Below, piece after piece: positions 1 to 9,059 of a stretch of DNA of 53,923 nt. Position 1 is the first letter of the stretch, and the number at the start of each line of letters is the position of its first letter. The translations under genes were made by a program, and so were the position numbers. Location: contig JAFOCV010000067.1 of assembly GCA_017381015.1 (NCBI GenBank), positions 1-53,923 of the forward strand, in the 5' to 3' direction. The stretch comes from Bacteroidaceae bacterium. GTDB lineage: Bacteria; Bacteroidota; Bacteroidia; Bacteroidales; Bacteroidaceae. The notes under the pieces were generated by a model. It had not been told where the DNA came from, did no database searches, and saw nothing but the letters and a program-made list of their open reading frames with translations.

Positions 1-349
1 ACCTGTGTATCTATCGACGAAAGATTTGATACATAGGTGATTCTGCATTATGAGTCGGTTCGGCAAATGATAATCGCGTTAATGGGCGAAAATATGAGAC
101 TCTACAAGAGTAAACATATATATAAGGTGTGGAGTATGCTAGAATCATTGGTGATGGTTGCAAAACTATATTTCTTGTACACACGAAACAAGAGATTATC
201 ATACCTAGATAAATTTATCTATAATGAAAAAGGCACAAATCACACTAATGTGTGAATTTCATTAGTGTAATTTGAAATTAATTTAGTAACTTTGCGCAAA
301 ATTCTTATAGACAACAAATTTTAGTTATTATCATATACGGTTTATTATT
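1..349. other. Gene-free left edge with promoter for the acyltransferase
   Basis: I see no convincing gene here. Short open frames exist on both strands (for example 37-255 on +), but their products resemble nothing I know. A 9-bp inverted repeat (ACACTAATG at 242-250, CATTAGTGT at 260-268) lies just before a Bacteroidetes -7 box TAACTTTG (287-294), which would drive the acyltransferase at 350. The hairpin could be a terminator of something to the left or an operator. Confidence 0.5.
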
Positions 350-907
350 ATGCTTAAATCAATATGTAGTTTTGTTTTCCATAAATTGATGGGATGGAAA
401 AGTTTTGTGGATGTACCCGATTTCAAGAAATGTATAATATGCGTAGCACCACATACCAGTAATCTTGACTTATTTATAGGAAAACTGTTTATAACTGCTG
501 TTGGACGCAAATCTGGTTTCGTAATGAAAAAAGAATGGTTTGTGGGCCCATTGGATTACATATTCCGCAATTGGATGGGTGGTATACCAGTAAACCGTGG
601 ACAAGGCACGGCCCTTATTACAGAACTGGTGGATATAGCCAATTCTAGCGATACATTCCGTCTGGCACTTACCCCCGAAGGTACGAGAAAAGCTAATGCC
701 AAATGGCATCTTGGCTTCTATGTAATAGCATCAAAGGCACAACTACCCATTGTGCTAATGGGTATGGATTACAAGAAGAAAGAAATAAGAATGACTAAGT
801 ATATAATGCCCTCAGATGACCGCAAGGCTGACTTGCGTGAGATATACTCATATTTCATAGGTTATCAAGGCAAACACCCCGACCAGTTTATTGTGCCAAA
901 TATGTAG
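350..907 (+). CDS. Acyltransferase, PlsC/LPLAT superfamily
   Basis: This is a probable membrane-associated acyltransferase that moves an acyl chain to a glycerophosphate or related acceptor. The 185-residue protein has the catalytic HX4D motif (H35-TSNL-D40) and the EGTR substrate-binding motif (E110-R113), spaced as in PlsC-type enzymes. It lacks the N-terminal membrane helices of classical PlsC and belongs to the short form common in Bacteroidetes. The start is the ATG 56 bp after a TAACTTTG -7 box. It stands alone, about 150 bp before the Nudix regulator. The acceptor lipid cannot be told from sequence; ornithine lipid or lysophospholipid acylation are both possible. Confidence 0.82.
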   Translation: MLKSICSFVFHKLMGWKSFVDVPDFKKCIICVAPHTSNLDLFIGKLFITAVGRKSGFVMKKEWFVGPLDYIFRNWMGGIPVNRGQGTALITELVDIANSSDTFRLALTPEGTRKANAKWHLGFYVIASKAQLPIVLMGMDYKKKEIRMTKYIMPSDDRKADLREIYSYFIGYQGKHPDQFIVPNM

Positions 908-1021
908 CACAGACACTCAAATACGATACTTTTAACTGGAATATTGCATTAAAAACTCTCTAATAAACTATACGTGCAGAACAAAAGTGTAAGTTTTACC
1001 TTTAATTACAAATTTAATTCG

Positions 1022-1029
1022 TATATTTG
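1022..1029 (+). promoter_or_regulatory. Bacteroidetes -7 promoter box TATATTTG
   Basis: TATATTTG matches the TAnnTTTG consensus 30 bp before the ATG of the Nudix regulator. No clear -33 TTTG is seen at the normal spacing. Confidence 0.55.
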
Positions 1030-1059
1030 CACAGGATTTATCTAGATTAATAACAATAA

Positions 1060-1740
1060 ATGTCTCAAAAATACTATTCAAACGAATCTAAATATCACGT
1101 AGCTGTTGACTGTATCATCTTTGGTTACGAAGAAGGTAAATTGCAAGTATTATTTCAACACCGCAATATCGAGCCCTACAATGGAGAGTTGACTCCATTG
1201 GGTGGTTTTGTGCGCGAAGATGAGACTTTGGACGAAGCAGCATACAGAGTTCTTACCGAAAGAACTGGTATTTGGGATTTGTTTCTAGAACAGTTAGAGG
1301 CATTCGGCGATATTGGTCGTGACCCCGGTGGACGAGTAATAAGTGTAGCATACTACGCATTGCTCAACAAAGCAAATTACAACACCAAACTGCTGGATAA
1401 ATTCAATTGCAAATGGGTGGACGTGGATAATTTGCCCGTATTGTACTTTGACCACATGAAGATGATGAAAAAAGCTATCTCTCGCCTTAGAGACAAGATA
1501 AGCTACACTCCCATCGCCATGAAACTACTTCCAGAGGAGTTTACTCTGAGTCAGATTCAGAAGGTGTACCAATCAATTCTGAACGAAGAGTTGGACAAGA
1601 GAAATTTCCGCAAGAAGATATGCGAAATGCCATATTTCGTGAAAACTGAAAAGATAGACAAAAGCGGTAGCAAACGTGGTGCAGCAATATATACGTTTGA
1701 CCACAAGCAATACAGCGAATTGAAAAATTTTCATCTGTAA
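1060..1740 (+). CDS. Nudix-related transcriptional regulator, AraR/NrtR type
   Basis: The 226-residue protein has an N-terminal Nudix fold (about 10-150) and a C-terminal winged-helix DNA-binding region (about 155-226), the layout of the NrtR/AraR regulator family. The Nudix box is degenerate: G49 and E55 are present, but the REUXEE core reads R63-V-L-T-E-R68, so two metal-binding glutamates are lost. It should therefore bind a sugar or nucleotide ligand rather than hydrolyse it. In Bacteroides AraR controls L-arabinose use, and transketolase and ribose-5-phosphate isomerase B follow directly here, so a role in pentose control is likely. The exact effector is inferred from this context only. 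Confidence 0.82.
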   Translation: MSQKYYSNESKYHVAVDCIIFGYEEGKLQVLFQHRNIEPYNGELTPLGGFVREDETLDEAAYRVLTERTGIWDLFLEQLEAFGDIGRDPGGRVISVAYYALLNKANYNTKLLDKFNCKWVDVDNLPVLYFDHMKMMKKAISRLRDKISYTPIAMKLLPEEFTLSQIQKVYQSILNEELDKRNFRKKICEMPYFVKTEKIDKSGSKRGAAIYTFDHKQYSELKNFHL

Positions 1741-1797
1741 TTAGCTACCCCTTGAAAACAAAGCGCAAGGATATAAAACATTTTACATAATCATATT

Positions 1798-3834
1798 ATG
1801 CATTCCATAGAAACTCTTAACAAGGCAGCTGACAACATCAGAATACTTTCTGCTGCTATGGTAGAGAAGGCCAAGAGTGGTCATCCTGGTGGTGCCATGG
1901 GCGGAGCCGATTTCATCAGTGTACTCTATAGCGAGTACTTAAACTATGACCCAGAGAATCCCCTTTGGGAAGGTAGAGACAGATTCTTCCTTGACCCTGG
2001 TCATATGTCACCCATGTTGTACGCACAGCTTACAATGACTGGCCATTTCACTCTGGACGAGTTGAAGCAGTTGCGTCAGTGGGGCTCTCCCACTCCTGGT
2101 CACCCTGAGCTTAACTATGCTCGTGGTATTGAAAACAGTTCTGGTCCTCTTGGTCAAGGTCACACCTATGCCGTAGGTGCTGCAATTGCGGCTAAGTGCC
2201 TATATGCTCGTACCGGAAACCCCACCTTCCAGAAGGAAACCATCTACACTTATATCTCTGATGGTGGTATTCAGGAAGAGATTTCTCAGGGTGCTGCACG
2301 TATCGCTGGTACATTGGGCTTGGACAACCTTGTTATGTTCTATGATGCCAACGACATTCAGCTATCAACCGAAACTAGCGTAGTTACCAACGAGAACACT
2401 GCCGAGAAGTATCGTGCATTGGGTTGGGAGGTTGTTAGCATCAATGGTAACGATGTAAAGGAAATCCGTCAGGCACTAGACTTTGCAAAGACAGTAGTTG
2501 GTAAGCCAACACTTATCATTGGTCATTGCATAATGGGTAAGGGCGCACTCAAGGCTGATGGAAGCAGCTACGAGCGCAACTGCGGTACTCATGGTGCTCC
2601 TCTTGGTGGCGATGCATATAGAAATACTATCAAGAATCTTGGTGCAGACCCCGACAATGCATTCTTCATTTGGGATGAGGTACAGGCAATCTTTGATGCT
2701 CGTAAAGAGGAACTAAAGACTATCTGTGCTGAGCGTCACGCTGAAGAGCAGAAATGGGCGGCTGCAAATCCCGAAAAGGCTAAAATGCAGAGCGACTGGT
2801 TTGCTGGCATTCTACCCGAAATTCCTTGGGATAGCATCGAGCAGAAGCAAGGCGACCCCACACGTAATGCTTCAAGCGCTTGCTTGTCACTACTTGCCAA
2901 GACAGTACCCAATATGATTGTTTCAAGTGCTGACCTTTGCAATTCTGACAAGACTGATGGCTTTATCAAGGGTGGTGCTACTGTAATATCTCGCGACAAC
3001 TTTGCTGGTGGTTTCCTTCAGGCTGGTGTTGCCGAACTGACAATGGCTTGTGTATGTATCGGTATCACCTTGCATGGTGGTATGCTTTCTGCATGCGGTA
3101 CATTCTTTGTTTTCTCTGATTATATGAAACCTGCTATCAGAATGGCTGCATTGATGGAACTTCCCGTCAAGTTCATCTGGAGTCACGATGCATTCCGCGT
3201 AGGTGAAGATGGTCCTACCCACGAACCCGTGGAGCAAGAGGCACAGGTACGCTTGATGGAGAAGATGAAGAATCACTCTGGTCGCAACTCTATGTTGGTA
3301 CTCCGTCCTGCCGATTGCAATGCTACCACTGTATGCTGGGCAATGGCAATGGAGAATATGACAAGCCCCACTGCATTGGTACTATCACGTCAGAACATTG
3401 ACCCACTACCAGAGGGTACACAATATGAACTATGCCGCAAGGGTGCATACATCAGCGCAGAAAGCGATGAGAATCCCGATATCATCATGGTTGGTAATGG
3501 TTCTGAAGTTAGCACATTGATAGCTGGTGCACGTATGCTTCGCCAGGATGGTTATAAGGTAAGAGTAATCAGTGCTCCTTCTGAAGGCTTGTTCAGAAAT
3601 CAGCCTATTGAATATCAACGCGAGTTGTTCCCCATCGGCAGCAAGGTATTTGGCTTGAGCGCAGGCTTGCCAGTCAATTTGGAAGGCTTCCTCGTAGGTG
3701 CACATCCTTCTAGCCGCGTTTATGGTTTGGAGAGCTTTGGATTCTCTGCTCCCTATAAGGTGCTTGACGAAAAGCTTGGCTACACAGCAGAAAATGTATA
3801 CAATCAGGCAAAGAGCATTCTTGACCAGGATTAA
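1798..3834 (+). CDS. tkt: Transketolase
   Basis: Transketolase moves two-carbon units between sugar phosphates in the non-oxidative pentose phosphate pathway, using thiamine diphosphate. The 678-residue length is normal. Family motifs seen are SGHPGGAMGGADF near the N-terminus, the ThDP/Mg region with SDGGIQEEIS, HDAFRVGEDGPTHEP in the pyrimidine-binding domain, and a C-terminal transketolase domain. It starts 57 bp after the AraR-like regulator and is followed by a terminator and then rpiB, all on the same strand. This grouping suggests a pentose-degradation set in which arabinose or ribose carbon enters central metabolism. Confidence 0.97.
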   Translation: MHSIETLNKAADNIRILSAAMVEKAKSGHPGGAMGGADFISVLYSEYLNYDPENPLWEGRDRFFLDPGHMSPMLYAQLTMTGHFTLDELKQLRQWGSPTPGHPELNYARGIENSSGPLGQGHTYAVGAAIAAKCLYARTGNPTFQKETIYTYISDGGIQEEISQGAARIAGTLGLDNLVMFYDANDIQLSTETSVVTNENTAEKYRALGWEVVSINGNDVKEIRQALDFAKTVVGKPTLIIGHCIMGKGALKADGSSYERNCGTHGAPLGGDAYRNTIKNLGADPDNAFFIWDEVQAIFDARKEELKTICAERHAEEQKWAAANPEKAKMQSDWFAGILPEIPWDSIEQKQGDPTRNASSACLSLLAKTVPNMIVSSADLCNSDKTDGFIKGGATVISRDNFAGGFLQAGVAELTMACVCIGITLHGGMLSACGTFFVFSDYMKPAIRMAALMELPVKFIWSHDAFRVGEDGPTHEPVEQEAQVRLMEKMKNHSGRNSMLVLRPADCNATTVCWAMAMENMTSPTALVLSRQNIDPLPEGTQYELCRKGAYISAESDENPDIIMVGNGSEVSTLIAGARMLRQDGYKVRVISAPSEGLFRNQPIEYQRELFPIGSKVFGLSAGLPVNLEGFLVGAHPSSRVYGLESFGFSAPYKVLDEKLGYTAENVYNQAKSILDQD

Positions 3835-3851
3835 GACATAAACTATTATTT

Positions 3852-3900
3852 AGAGGCTATTGCATAACAATCAAATAAAATGTAATAGCCTCTATTTTAA
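3852..3900 (+). terminator. Rho-independent terminator after tkt
   Basis: AGAGGCTATT (3852-3861) pairs with AATAGCCTCT (3884-3893) and is followed by ATTTTAA. It separates tkt from rpiB, although read-through is possible. Confidence 0.75.
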
Positions 3901-3956
3901 TAATATACTTACAGGAATATTAAGTAAGAATTTTTCAACCAACAAACTCATATATT

Positions 3957-4400
3957 ATGGATATTAAGGTAGTAGGTCTGGCTTCTGACCACGCGGCATT
4001 CCCCTTGAAGGAATATGTAAAGCAGTATTTGGAAGAAAAGGGTATTGCATACAAGGATTATGGCACATACTCTGAAGATAGTTGCAACTATGCTACTTAT
4101 GGCCATCTATTGGCAGAGGGCATAGAGAACGGCGAGGTATATCCCGGCATTGCAATGTGTGGTTCTGGCGAGGGTATCTCTATGACTCTTAACAAGCACC
4201 AAGGCGTTCGTGCTGGTTTGTGCTGGATGCCCGAGATAGCACATCTTATCCGTCAGCATAACGATGCAAACGTACTGGTTATGCCTGGTCGCTTTATTGA
4301 CAATGCAACTGCCAAGGAAATCATGGACCAATTCTTCAGCACTCCCTTCGAAGGTGGCAGACACATGGAGAGAATTGCAGATATTCCCTTGAAGAAATAA
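3957..4400 (+). CDS. rpiB: Ribose-5-phosphate isomerase B
   Basis: RpiB interconverts ribose 5-phosphate and ribulose 5-phosphate. The 147-residue protein shows the RpiB/LacA signatures GLASDHAAFPLK at the N-terminus and MCGSGEGISMTLNKH, in which the catalytic Cys is followed by the anion-hole GSG. It lies 122 bp after tkt on the same strand, and a glucosaminidase gene begins 14 bp after its stop. With tkt and the Nudix regulator it makes a pentose-phosphate cluster. An allose-6-phosphate side activity is possible in this family. Confidence 0.95.
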   Translation: MDIKVVGLASDHAAFPLKEYVKQYLEEKGIAYKDYGTYSEDSCNYATYGHLLAEGIENGEVYPGIAMCGSGEGISMTLNKHQGVRAGLCWMPEIAHLIRQHNDANVLVMPGRFIDNATAKEIMDQFFSTPFEGGRHMERIADIPLKK

Positions 4401-4414
4401 CACACATAATCTAT

Positions 4415-5407
4415 ATGCATACTAATAGGTATTTTGCATTTCTGTTTGCTCTGCTCTTGTCAATACTTTCATTTGCCCAGAGTAGCAATACCAACAGAGC
4501 CTATTGGACGTACATCGATACGTACAAAGAGATGGCCATGGAGCAGCAACAGAAATACAAGATACCTGCTAGTATCACTTTGGCTCAAGGTTTGTTGGAG
4601 AGCGGTGCTGGCAGAAGCCGTTTAGCACGCGAAGCCAATAATCACTTTGGCATTAAGACACCAGGAGGCTGGACAGGTCCGTATATATTGGTTAATGACG
4701 ACCTTCCAAATGAAAAGTTCAGAAAATACAAGTCAGCAAGGGATAGCTACGAAGACCACTCGCTATTCTTACTCAAGCCCAGATACAAGGTACTATTCAC
4801 ATATTCCATTACCGATTACAAGGCATGGGCCAAGGGATTGAAGAAATGCGGATATGCCACTAGTCCTACGTATGCAGAAAGTTTGATACGCATCATTGAG
4901 ATGTATTCTCTGCATCAGTTTGACAAGCGCACTCCCCAACGGTACTCCAAAAACTCCACCCTCAATGCCAGAGGTAAGGAGGGAGAGATATCACGTCATT
5001 ATCTCAAGCGCTTATCTCAAAACAAGATTAAAGAGAAGAAAATACCAGCCTTCTTCAAGACGCATGCCGTCTATTACAATAACGATAATTATTTCATTGT
5101 TGTTCAGGAAAATGATAATCTTGCTTCCATCAGTCAAGCTACTGGTGTTACCATCAAGAAACTGTTGAAATACAACGACCTCAGCAAGAACTACACTCTC
5201 ACCGTAGGCGATATTCTTTACCTGAGAAAAAAGGCCAAGAGAGCGTCAAAAGAGTATATCAACAAGCCTCACATAGTGGAAGAGGGTCAGAGCATGTACG
5301 ACATTGCTCAAATGTATGGCATACGTCTGAAGAGTTTGTACCAACTGAACAATCTCTCCCCCAAGAAGTACAACGTACAAGTTGGAGACCTCATTTGGTT
5401 GAGATAA
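4415..5407 (+). CDS. N-acetylglucosaminidase (FlgJ/GH73-like) with two LysM domains
   Basis: This is a secreted peptidoglycan hydrolase. A signal peptide (residues 1 to about 22, ending FAQS) is followed by a glucosaminidase domain (about 30-165) with the catalytic-Glu motif LAQGLLESGAG and a downstream NNHFGIK. Two LysM repeats that bind glycan strands lie at about 225-270 and 285-330. Length (330 residues) and layout match Bacteroidetes cell-wall glucosaminidases. The gene begins 14 bp after rpiB and may share its transcript. The product probably acts in the periplasm on the beta-1,4 bond after GlcNAc. Confidence 0.92.
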   Translation: MHTNRYFAFLFALLLSILSFAQSSNTNRAYWTYIDTYKEMAMEQQQKYKIPASITLAQGLLESGAGRSRLAREANNHFGIKTPGGWTGPYILVNDDLPNEKFRKYKSARDSYEDHSLFLLKPRYKVLFTYSITDYKAWAKGLKKCGYATSPTYAESLIRIIEMYSLHQFDKRTPQRYSKNSTLNARGKEGEISRHYLKRLSQNKIKEKKIPAFFKTHAVYYNNDNYFIVVQENDNLASISQATGVTIKKLLKYNDLSKNYTLTVGDILYLRKKAKRASKEYINKPHIVEEGQSMYDIAQMYGIRLKSLYQLNNLSPKKYNVQVGDLIWLR

Positions 5408-5463
5408 TAAGTCCTCCCCACACCCTAATTGATGTTTTACTTTCTTGAGGGAAAGGAATAGAA

Positions 5464-5552
5464 TCTATCAATATCTATAGTATCTATTAATATATATAGC
5501 TTCTATTATCTTCTATAGCATCTATTGATTCTATAGAATCTATATTATCTAT
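5464..5552. repeat. Array of TCTAT repeats with 9-10 bp period
   Basis: TCTAT occurs at 5464, 5474, 5483, 5502, 5512, 5521, 5530, 5539 and 5548, with a degenerate TATAT filling the single gap. The array sits between the convergent glucosaminidase and aminotransferase genes. It encodes nothing visible. Confidence 0.85.
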
Positions 5553-5576
5553 AATCACCCATTACCTCCAATCTCA

Positions 5577-7730
5577 TCAAACCACAAACTTGTTCAGCAA
5601 ATCAATCACATAATCCGCCTCCTCTACTGTCATGATAGGGGAAATGGGTAGTGATAATTCTTCATTATGTATCCTTTGTGTAATGGGGAAGGACACATTG
5701 CCAAACAGCTCCTTGAGCGCCTCTTGCATATGTGGAGGAATTGGATAATGAATCAATGTCTCCACTGATGCTTCTTTTAGGTAAGTTTGCAGGGAATTTC
5801 GTTCTGCACATCTAATTGGGAACACATGCCATACTGCTTCCATTTCATCTTCAGGCATTTGTGGCAATACTATCATCGGATTCTTTATTCCGTTGATGTA
5901 TCTTTGTGCTATTTTTCTACGGTGTGCATTGTCGGCATCTAATCGAGGCAATTTTACGTTTAGCACTGCCGCTTGCAGTTCGTCCGTTCTGCTATTGACA
6001 CCTTCATATTCATTGACATATTTCTCCCTGCTACCATAATTGGCCATAGAACGAACCATATCTGCCAACTGCTTATCGTCCGTTACCACACATCCAGCAT
6101 CACCAAGCGCTCCAAGGTTTTTGCCAGGATAAAAACTGAAAGCGCCTGCATCGCCAATATGACCTGCTCTCCTACCCTTGTATATTGCTCCATGTGCCTG
6201 TGCTGCATCTTCTATTACGCAAAGATTATGCTCCCTTGCAAGCGATAGTATTTCGTCCATGTCACACACTCTGCCATACAAGTGCACTGGCAGTATGGCG
6301 CAGGTCTTGTCCGTAATAGCTCGCTTGCACTGCTCTGCATGTATATTGTAATCAGACATTTGGGGCTCTACCAACACTGGCTTTAACCCCGCCTCTCGTA
6401 TAGCCAGGACTGTGGCTATATAGGTATTTGCGGGCACTATCACCTCATTATCATCGCTCCAGGAATATATCTTCTTGTAAGCCCTCAATATCAGCTTCAA
6501 AGCATCCAAGCCATTGGCACACAATACGGCATGTTGCGAGCCTACATATTTGCACCAGTTTTCTTCAAACTGCTTATTCTCAGAACCCAACAAGTACCAA
6601 CCGCTCTTTATCACCCTGAGCATATTGTTTGAAAGGACTGGTTCAAAGCTTTGCGACAATGCTTTGAGGTCCAAGAATTTAACCATCATTCTTGTTCCCA
6701 TTTCTTCCAATCCTTCATGCATTTTATGCAATACATCGCGCTGAAGCTCCACCTTGTATGTATCATAGCATACTGAGCGGCCGCCAAATCCTTCCTTTTG
6801 GAATATCAATCCTTCGTTCAGGTATCTACCTCCATTCTCCGTACTGATTCCAAAGTCTATGAATTCCTTATCCTTATATCTTTCACCACATAGGTGACGC
6901 ATCAAGAGGTCCAAAGCACCATACTTCTTGCCCTCTGCCGAAGAAGCGATATACTGAATATGTGCAACAGTATTCGTTTCAAATACCACAGTTCCTGCTA
7001 CTACACGTGCTTCTGCATTCTTAACCACAAATAATCGTATCTGTCTGGGGAATCTTCCCATCAACAAAGACATTTCATCACTTGTGTGTACAGGCTTGGT
7101 GTTATGCACCTCTCTGAGTACGGTTTCCAACACTGCCCAATACTCTCTCAGACATGTATCTTCTCCGTCCTTTACACGCTCTATGTAGAAACCATTCTCC
7201 AATGCCTTCTTTGCTTGCCTAATCCTCAATGTTCGCATATTCAAGGGGTGCTGCACACTCACCGTAGTTGAGACACCACGCGAACACAATTGACCTCCGG
7301 CTCTGAACAGAGCATACAAATCCTCATGATTGGGCACACTACTATATATATAAGGTATAGGTTTATATACCAAAATCCTGGCTCCTAAATATCCCTCATA
7401 ATACATAAACACCTTTTGCAAGATTTTCAAGACCTCCACCTGCGTAACATCGGGCTTGGTAATTAGTCCACCATAAGTCAGACCCTGATGTGAATATACC
7501 GTCTTCTCTTCTTGTACCCAATTAGCTGGAAACAATGCTATCAGATTATCAGCACTGTCGATATTCACATCGTCAATATCATCGGAATAAACGAGCACCG
7601 AACAGTCAAAGAACCTATCTGCATGATAATCCATAAAGTTTCTATCAAGCAAAAAAGTTCCCTGCTTACTTTCCTCTACGAAAGCATTCCACACCTCTTT
7701 TTTATTTACACTATATGGCAGTATCTTCAT
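5577..7730 (-). CDS. Fusion of FemAB-like GNAT acyltransferase and DegT/DnrJ/EryC1/StrS aminotransferase
   Basis: The 717-residue protein has two enzymatic halves. Residues 1 to about 345 resemble FemAB-like GNAT proteins, which transfer acyl or aminoacyl groups. Residues about 355-717 are a PLP-dependent sugar aminotransferase of the DegT/ArnB/FdtB type, with [24 protein letters not shown] and the Schiff-base lysine in [15 protein letters not shown]. The upstream gene, 43 bp away, is an FdtA-like 3,4-ketoisomerase. Together they could make a dTDP-3-amino-3,6-dideoxyhexose and acylate it, the three-step FdtA-FdtB-FdtC logic, with the acyltransferase fused to the aminotransferase. The fusion is continuous with no frame break. 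The acyl donor is unknown. Confidence 0.88.
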   Translation of the reverse strand: MKILPYSVNKKEVWNAFVEESKQGTFLLDRNFMDYHADRFFDCSVLVYSDDIDDVNIDSADNLIALFPANWVQEEKTVYSHQGLTYGGLITKPDVTQVEVLKILQKVFMYYEGYLGARILVYKPIPYIYSSVPNHEDLYALFRAGGQLCSRGVSTTVSVQHPLNMRTLRIRQAKKALENGFYIERVKDGEDTCLREYWAVLETVLREVHNTKPVHTSDEMSLLMGRFPRQIRLFVVKNAEARVVAGTVVFETNTVAHIQYIASSAEGKKYGALDLLMRHLCGERYKDKEFIDFGISTENGGRYLNEGLIFQKEGFGGRSVCYDTYKVELQRDVLHKMHEGLEEMGTRMMVKFLDLKALSQSFEPVLSNNMLRVIKSGWYLLGSENKQFEENWCKYVGSQHAVLCANGLDALKLILRAYKKIYSWSDDNEVIVPANTYIATVLAIREAGLKPVLVEPQMSDYNIHAEQCKRAITDKTCAILPVHLYGRVCDMDEILSLAREHNLCVIEDAAQAHGAIYKGRRAGHIGDAGAFSFYPGKNLGALGDAGCVVTDDKQLADMVRSMANYGSREKYVNEYEGVNSRTDELQAAVLNVKLPRLDADNAHRRKIAQRYINGIKNPMIVLPQMPEDEMEAVWHVFPIRCAERNSLQTYLKEASVETLIHYPIPPHMQEALKELFGNVSFPITQRIHNEELSLPISPIMTVEEADYVIDLLNKFVV

Positions 7731-7773
7731 CTTACTTAAGCATTATATTATACAAGGAAAGCCTCTTATTCTA

Positions 7774-8193
7774 TTACATCTGACAGTATCTTTCCTGATA
7801 TTCGTCAAAATCTCTTATATATCCCTCATCAGAATATTCTTCACTGGCTCCTACCAGCACCACAGTATTTTCTGAAAAGTCCTCCAGAGAGCACCATACA
7901 CCCTCGGGGATTATCACTCCATAATCGGATTTGTTCAGGAAAAACTCCCTCTTCTCTCTACCATTAAAGACAACCAACTTGAAGCTACCACTCACACAGC
8001 ACAACAATTCCTTGCAAGTAGTATGCGCATGGCCACCACGCTTTGCACCTGCGGGCACCTCCGTTATCCAAAACATACGCTTCAACTCGAAAGGAATATC
8101 CCTCATTTCTTCAGCAAAAGTGAGCACTCCTCTACTATCCGTATGAGAGCGAAATTTTACTTCCAAATCATCCAAAGCAACAAAATCAGACAT
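7774..8193 (-). CDS. FdtA/QdtA-like sugar 3,4-ketoisomerase (cupin, WxcM-like)
   Basis: This 139-residue cupin resembles dTDP-4-oxo-6-deoxyglucose 3,4-ketoisomerases. Family marks are DSRGVLTFAEE, the active-site stretch GAKRGGHAHTTCKELL, and GVWCSLEDFSENTVVLVGAS. A longer reading from a TTG at 8235 is possible, but that codon overlaps a -7 promoter box (8225-8232), so I start at the ATG at 8193, which is preceded by AAGGATAG. It is the first gene of a two-gene unit with the FemAB/aminotransferase fusion and would supply that enzyme's 3-keto sugar substrate. No rmlA or rmlB genes are nearby, so the dTDP-sugar must come from elsewhere. Confidence 0.85.
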   Translation of the reverse strand: MSDFVALDDLEVKFRSHTDSRGVLTFAEEMRDIPFELKRMFWITEVPAGAKRGGHAHTTCKELLCCVSGSFKLVVFNGREKREFFLNKSDYGVIIPEGVWCSLEDFSENTVVLVGASEEYSDEGYIRDFDEYQERYCQM

Positions 8194-8224
8194 CTTTTCT
8201 ATCCTTAATTGTGAAATTTTAGCA

Positions 8225-8232
8225 CAAAGATA
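8225..8232 (-). promoter_or_regulatory. -7 promoter box TATCTTTG for the ketoisomerase operon
   Basis: Read on the minus strand this is TATCTTTG, 31 bp before the ATG at 8193. It fits the TAnnTTTG consensus and is the reason for rejecting the upstream TTG start. Confidence 0.6.
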
Positions 8233-8250
8233 CAAAAAACTTTAAAAACA

Positions 8251-8282
8251 TTTGCACAAACAAAAAAAAAGCTATACCTTTG
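8251..8282 (+). promoter_or_regulatory. Promoter of the tRNA-Ser/tRNA-Glu unit
   Basis: TTTG (8251-8254), 20 bp spacer, then TACCTTTG (8275-8282): a full match to the Bacteroidetes vegetative promoter. It is divergent from the ketoisomerase promoter and drives the two tRNAs. Confidence 0.8.
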
Positions 8283-8359
8283 CATCGCAATTGAGAGAAA
8301 AACAGCTCAGAGGAGCTGAATAAAAGAACTCAAATAAACATACGGAAGCATCCAAGTTT

Positions 8360-8446
8360 GGAAGTGTGGGTGAGTGGCTGAAACCACCAGTTTGCTAAAC
8401 TGACGTACGGGTAACCGTACCGGGGGTTCGAATCCCCCCGCTTCCG
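8360..8446 (+). tRNA. tRNA-Ser (anticodon GCT)
   Basis: The acceptor arm GGAAGTG pairs with CGCTTCC and the discriminator is G. The anticodon loop TTGCTAA gives GCT, reading AGC/AGU. The long variable arm (ACGTACGGGTAACCGTAC) and the T arm GGGGGTTCGAATCCCCC are typical of serine tRNAs. CCA is not encoded. Confidence 0.95.
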
Positions 8447-8475
8447 CAAGAGATTCTAAAAACTCAATTGCAAAT

Positions 8476-8547
8476 GGCGATTTCGTCTAGGGGTTAGGAC
8501 ACATGCCTCTCACGCATGGAACACGGGTTCGATTCCCGTAGTCGCTA
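8476..8547 (+). tRNA. tRNA-Glu (anticodon CTC)
   Basis: The 72-nt cloverleaf begins GGCGATT and ends AGTCGCT plus discriminator A. The anticodon loop CTCTCAC gives CTC, reading GAG. The T arm is CGGGTTCGATTCCCG. It lies 29 nt after tRNA-Ser and is probably cotranscribed. Confidence 0.93.
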
Positions 8548-8551
8548 CTAC

Positions 8552-8590
8552 AATCGGGTAAACTTAAATAGTTTATCCGATTTATTTTTT
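8552..8590 (+). terminator. Terminator of the tRNA unit
   Basis: AATCGGGTAAACT (8552-8564) pairs with AGTTTATCCGATT (8570-8582), followed by TATTTTTT. Confidence 0.85.
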
Positions 8591-8988
8591 ATAATATTCC
8601 AATCTCGCCTACTCCATCTCCATCTCACCCCAACTTCAAACCTAAAAATTTTCAAAGTAATTTCCACCTAGAACTTCCAAGAGCTTTCTGAATCGTAAGA
8701 TTTTATCGGTTCTCTTAGGCCTTCCTAGAGTTCCTAGAGGACCTAGGCTATTCTGGGCTCAGTAGCTAAAAAGGTGCACAAAATCCTTTTAAAGTTGCAT
8801 ATTTGGATTTATGGAAACAATGATGTTAATTCAATTAGCTCGTATAGTTCTACTGAGTAAGATACCAAACCATTTTGAGATAGTAAAAAAAGAGAGCGAT
8901 GAACAAGATATTGAGGCAATGTCAATAACGATTCATCTAGATGGGCGAATGGATTAAATTCCCTACTCAGTACCCTTTACACACAACA
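8591..8988. other. Gene-poor stretch between tRNAs and purT
   Basis: Apart from the probable transposase remnant at 8811-8957, this stretch holds no gene. It contains short CCTAG-rich repeats around 8722-8752 (CCTAGAG twice, then ACCTAGG), consistent with scarring by a lost mobile element. Confidence 0.4.
8811..8957 (+). pseudogene. Possible N-terminal remnant of an ISAon1-type transposase
   Basis: A 48-residue open frame begins at the ATG at 8811. Its product (METMMLIQLARIVL near the start, ITIHLDGRMD at the end) looks from memory like the first part of the N-terminal proteins of ISAon1-family transposases in Bacteroidetes, which are about 120 residues long. If so, it is cut short by a stop, and no catalytic part follows. 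The match is by eye only. Confidence 0.35.
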
Positions 8989-9024
8989 AATCCGCAGTAC
9001 CAGGCTATTGGGGTGCTGCGGATT
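8989..9024 (-). terminator. Terminator of purT
   Basis: AATCCGCA and TGCGGATT, with inner ACC/GGT pairs, form a strong hairpin. On the minus strand a TTTGTTGT tract follows. It lies 36 bp past the purT stop. Confidence 0.7.
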
Positions 9025-9059
9025 GTGAGTGTATTATGTGTAATAATACTTATCTTGAA

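Noticed and set aside
37-255. 72-residue frame at the left edge
   Set aside because: It starts with GTG, has no recognisable domain and competes with an equally long minus-strand frame; not enough to call a gene.
985-1005. Possible AraR operator (GTGTAAGTTTTACC) before the Nudix regulator at 1060
   Set aside because: The symmetry is weak and off-centre, and I could not confirm it against a known AraR site.
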